5,692 nucleotides of DNA from assembly GCA_005881355.1 (NCBI GenBank), contig VBDM01000153.1, positions 1 to 5,692 of the forward strand, in the 5' to 3' direction. The position numbers were made by a program, and so were the translations under genes. The DNA is from Betaproteobacteria bacterium. Its GTDB lineage: Bacteria > Pseudomonadota > Gammaproteobacteria > Burkholderiales > SG8-39. The notes under the pieces are model-generated. The model had not been told where the DNA came from. It was given only the letters and a program-made list of their open reading frames with translations, and searched no databases. Below, one piece after another: positions 5,689 through 5,692 of this stretch; within the stretch, counting starts at the first letter, position 1, and each line of letters opens with the position of its first letter.

Positions 5689-5692
5689 ACCC

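Noticed and set aside
1..5692. A novel defence, mobile or biosynthetic system
   Set aside because: All intact genes belong to known common families, with mixed strands and separate transcription signals. There are no repeats, integrase, transposase, toxin pair or unexplained conserved ORF to support a system.

Overview
The window is GC-rich, densely coding DNA from a Gram-negative bacterium. The evidence is an outer-membrane MipA/OmpV-type protein, a periplasmic two-PDZ HtrA/Do protease and cleavable signal peptides. Codon bias, the extended -10 style promoters and the overall gene style suggest a betaproteobacterium, but that placement is inference and no rRNA or other marker is present.

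Layout, left to right. (1) 3-314 is the 3' end of an ankyrin-repeat gene that runs in from the left edge. (2) A sigma-E-like promoter (384-412) precedes a Do-family serine protease (443-1836). Its reading frame is broken at about 1220-1222, where roughly 13 codons plus one base appear to be missing between the protease domain and PDZ1. A strong intrinsic terminator follows at 1857-1884. (3) 1911-2045 holds what looks like the scar of an alpha/beta-hydrolase gene. A good extended -10, a strong Shine-Dalgarno and an ATG are joined, out of frame, to the last ~25 codons of a hydrolase, including its catalytic-His motif. (4) 2075-2866 encodes a MipA/OmpV-family outer-membrane protein. (5) 2888-3670 encodes a membrane fatty acid hydroxylase/sterol desaturase-type di-iron enzyme, probably translated from a leaderless mRNA. 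(6) 3673-4524, on the minus strand, encodes an endonuclease/exonuclease/phosphatase (EEP) family protein. It converges on the hydroxylase with only 2 nt between stop codons. (7) 4573-5688 encodes an exported PQQ-dependent sugar (sorbosone-type) dehydrogenase, divergent from the EEP gene across a 48-nt gap.

The genes do not form one obvious pathway. Several products act at the cell envelope: periplasmic quality control (Do protease), the outer membrane (MipA-like), membrane lipid modification (hydroxylase) and periplasmic sugar/aldose oxidation. The spacing and strand changes point to several separate transcription units.

I found no mobile element, CRISPR array, RNA gene or clearly undescribed system. 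The most notable signals are two neighbouring genes that each carry an out-of-frame internal deletion (Do protease and hydrolase). This is either real gene decay or an assembly fault, and read mapping would tell which.
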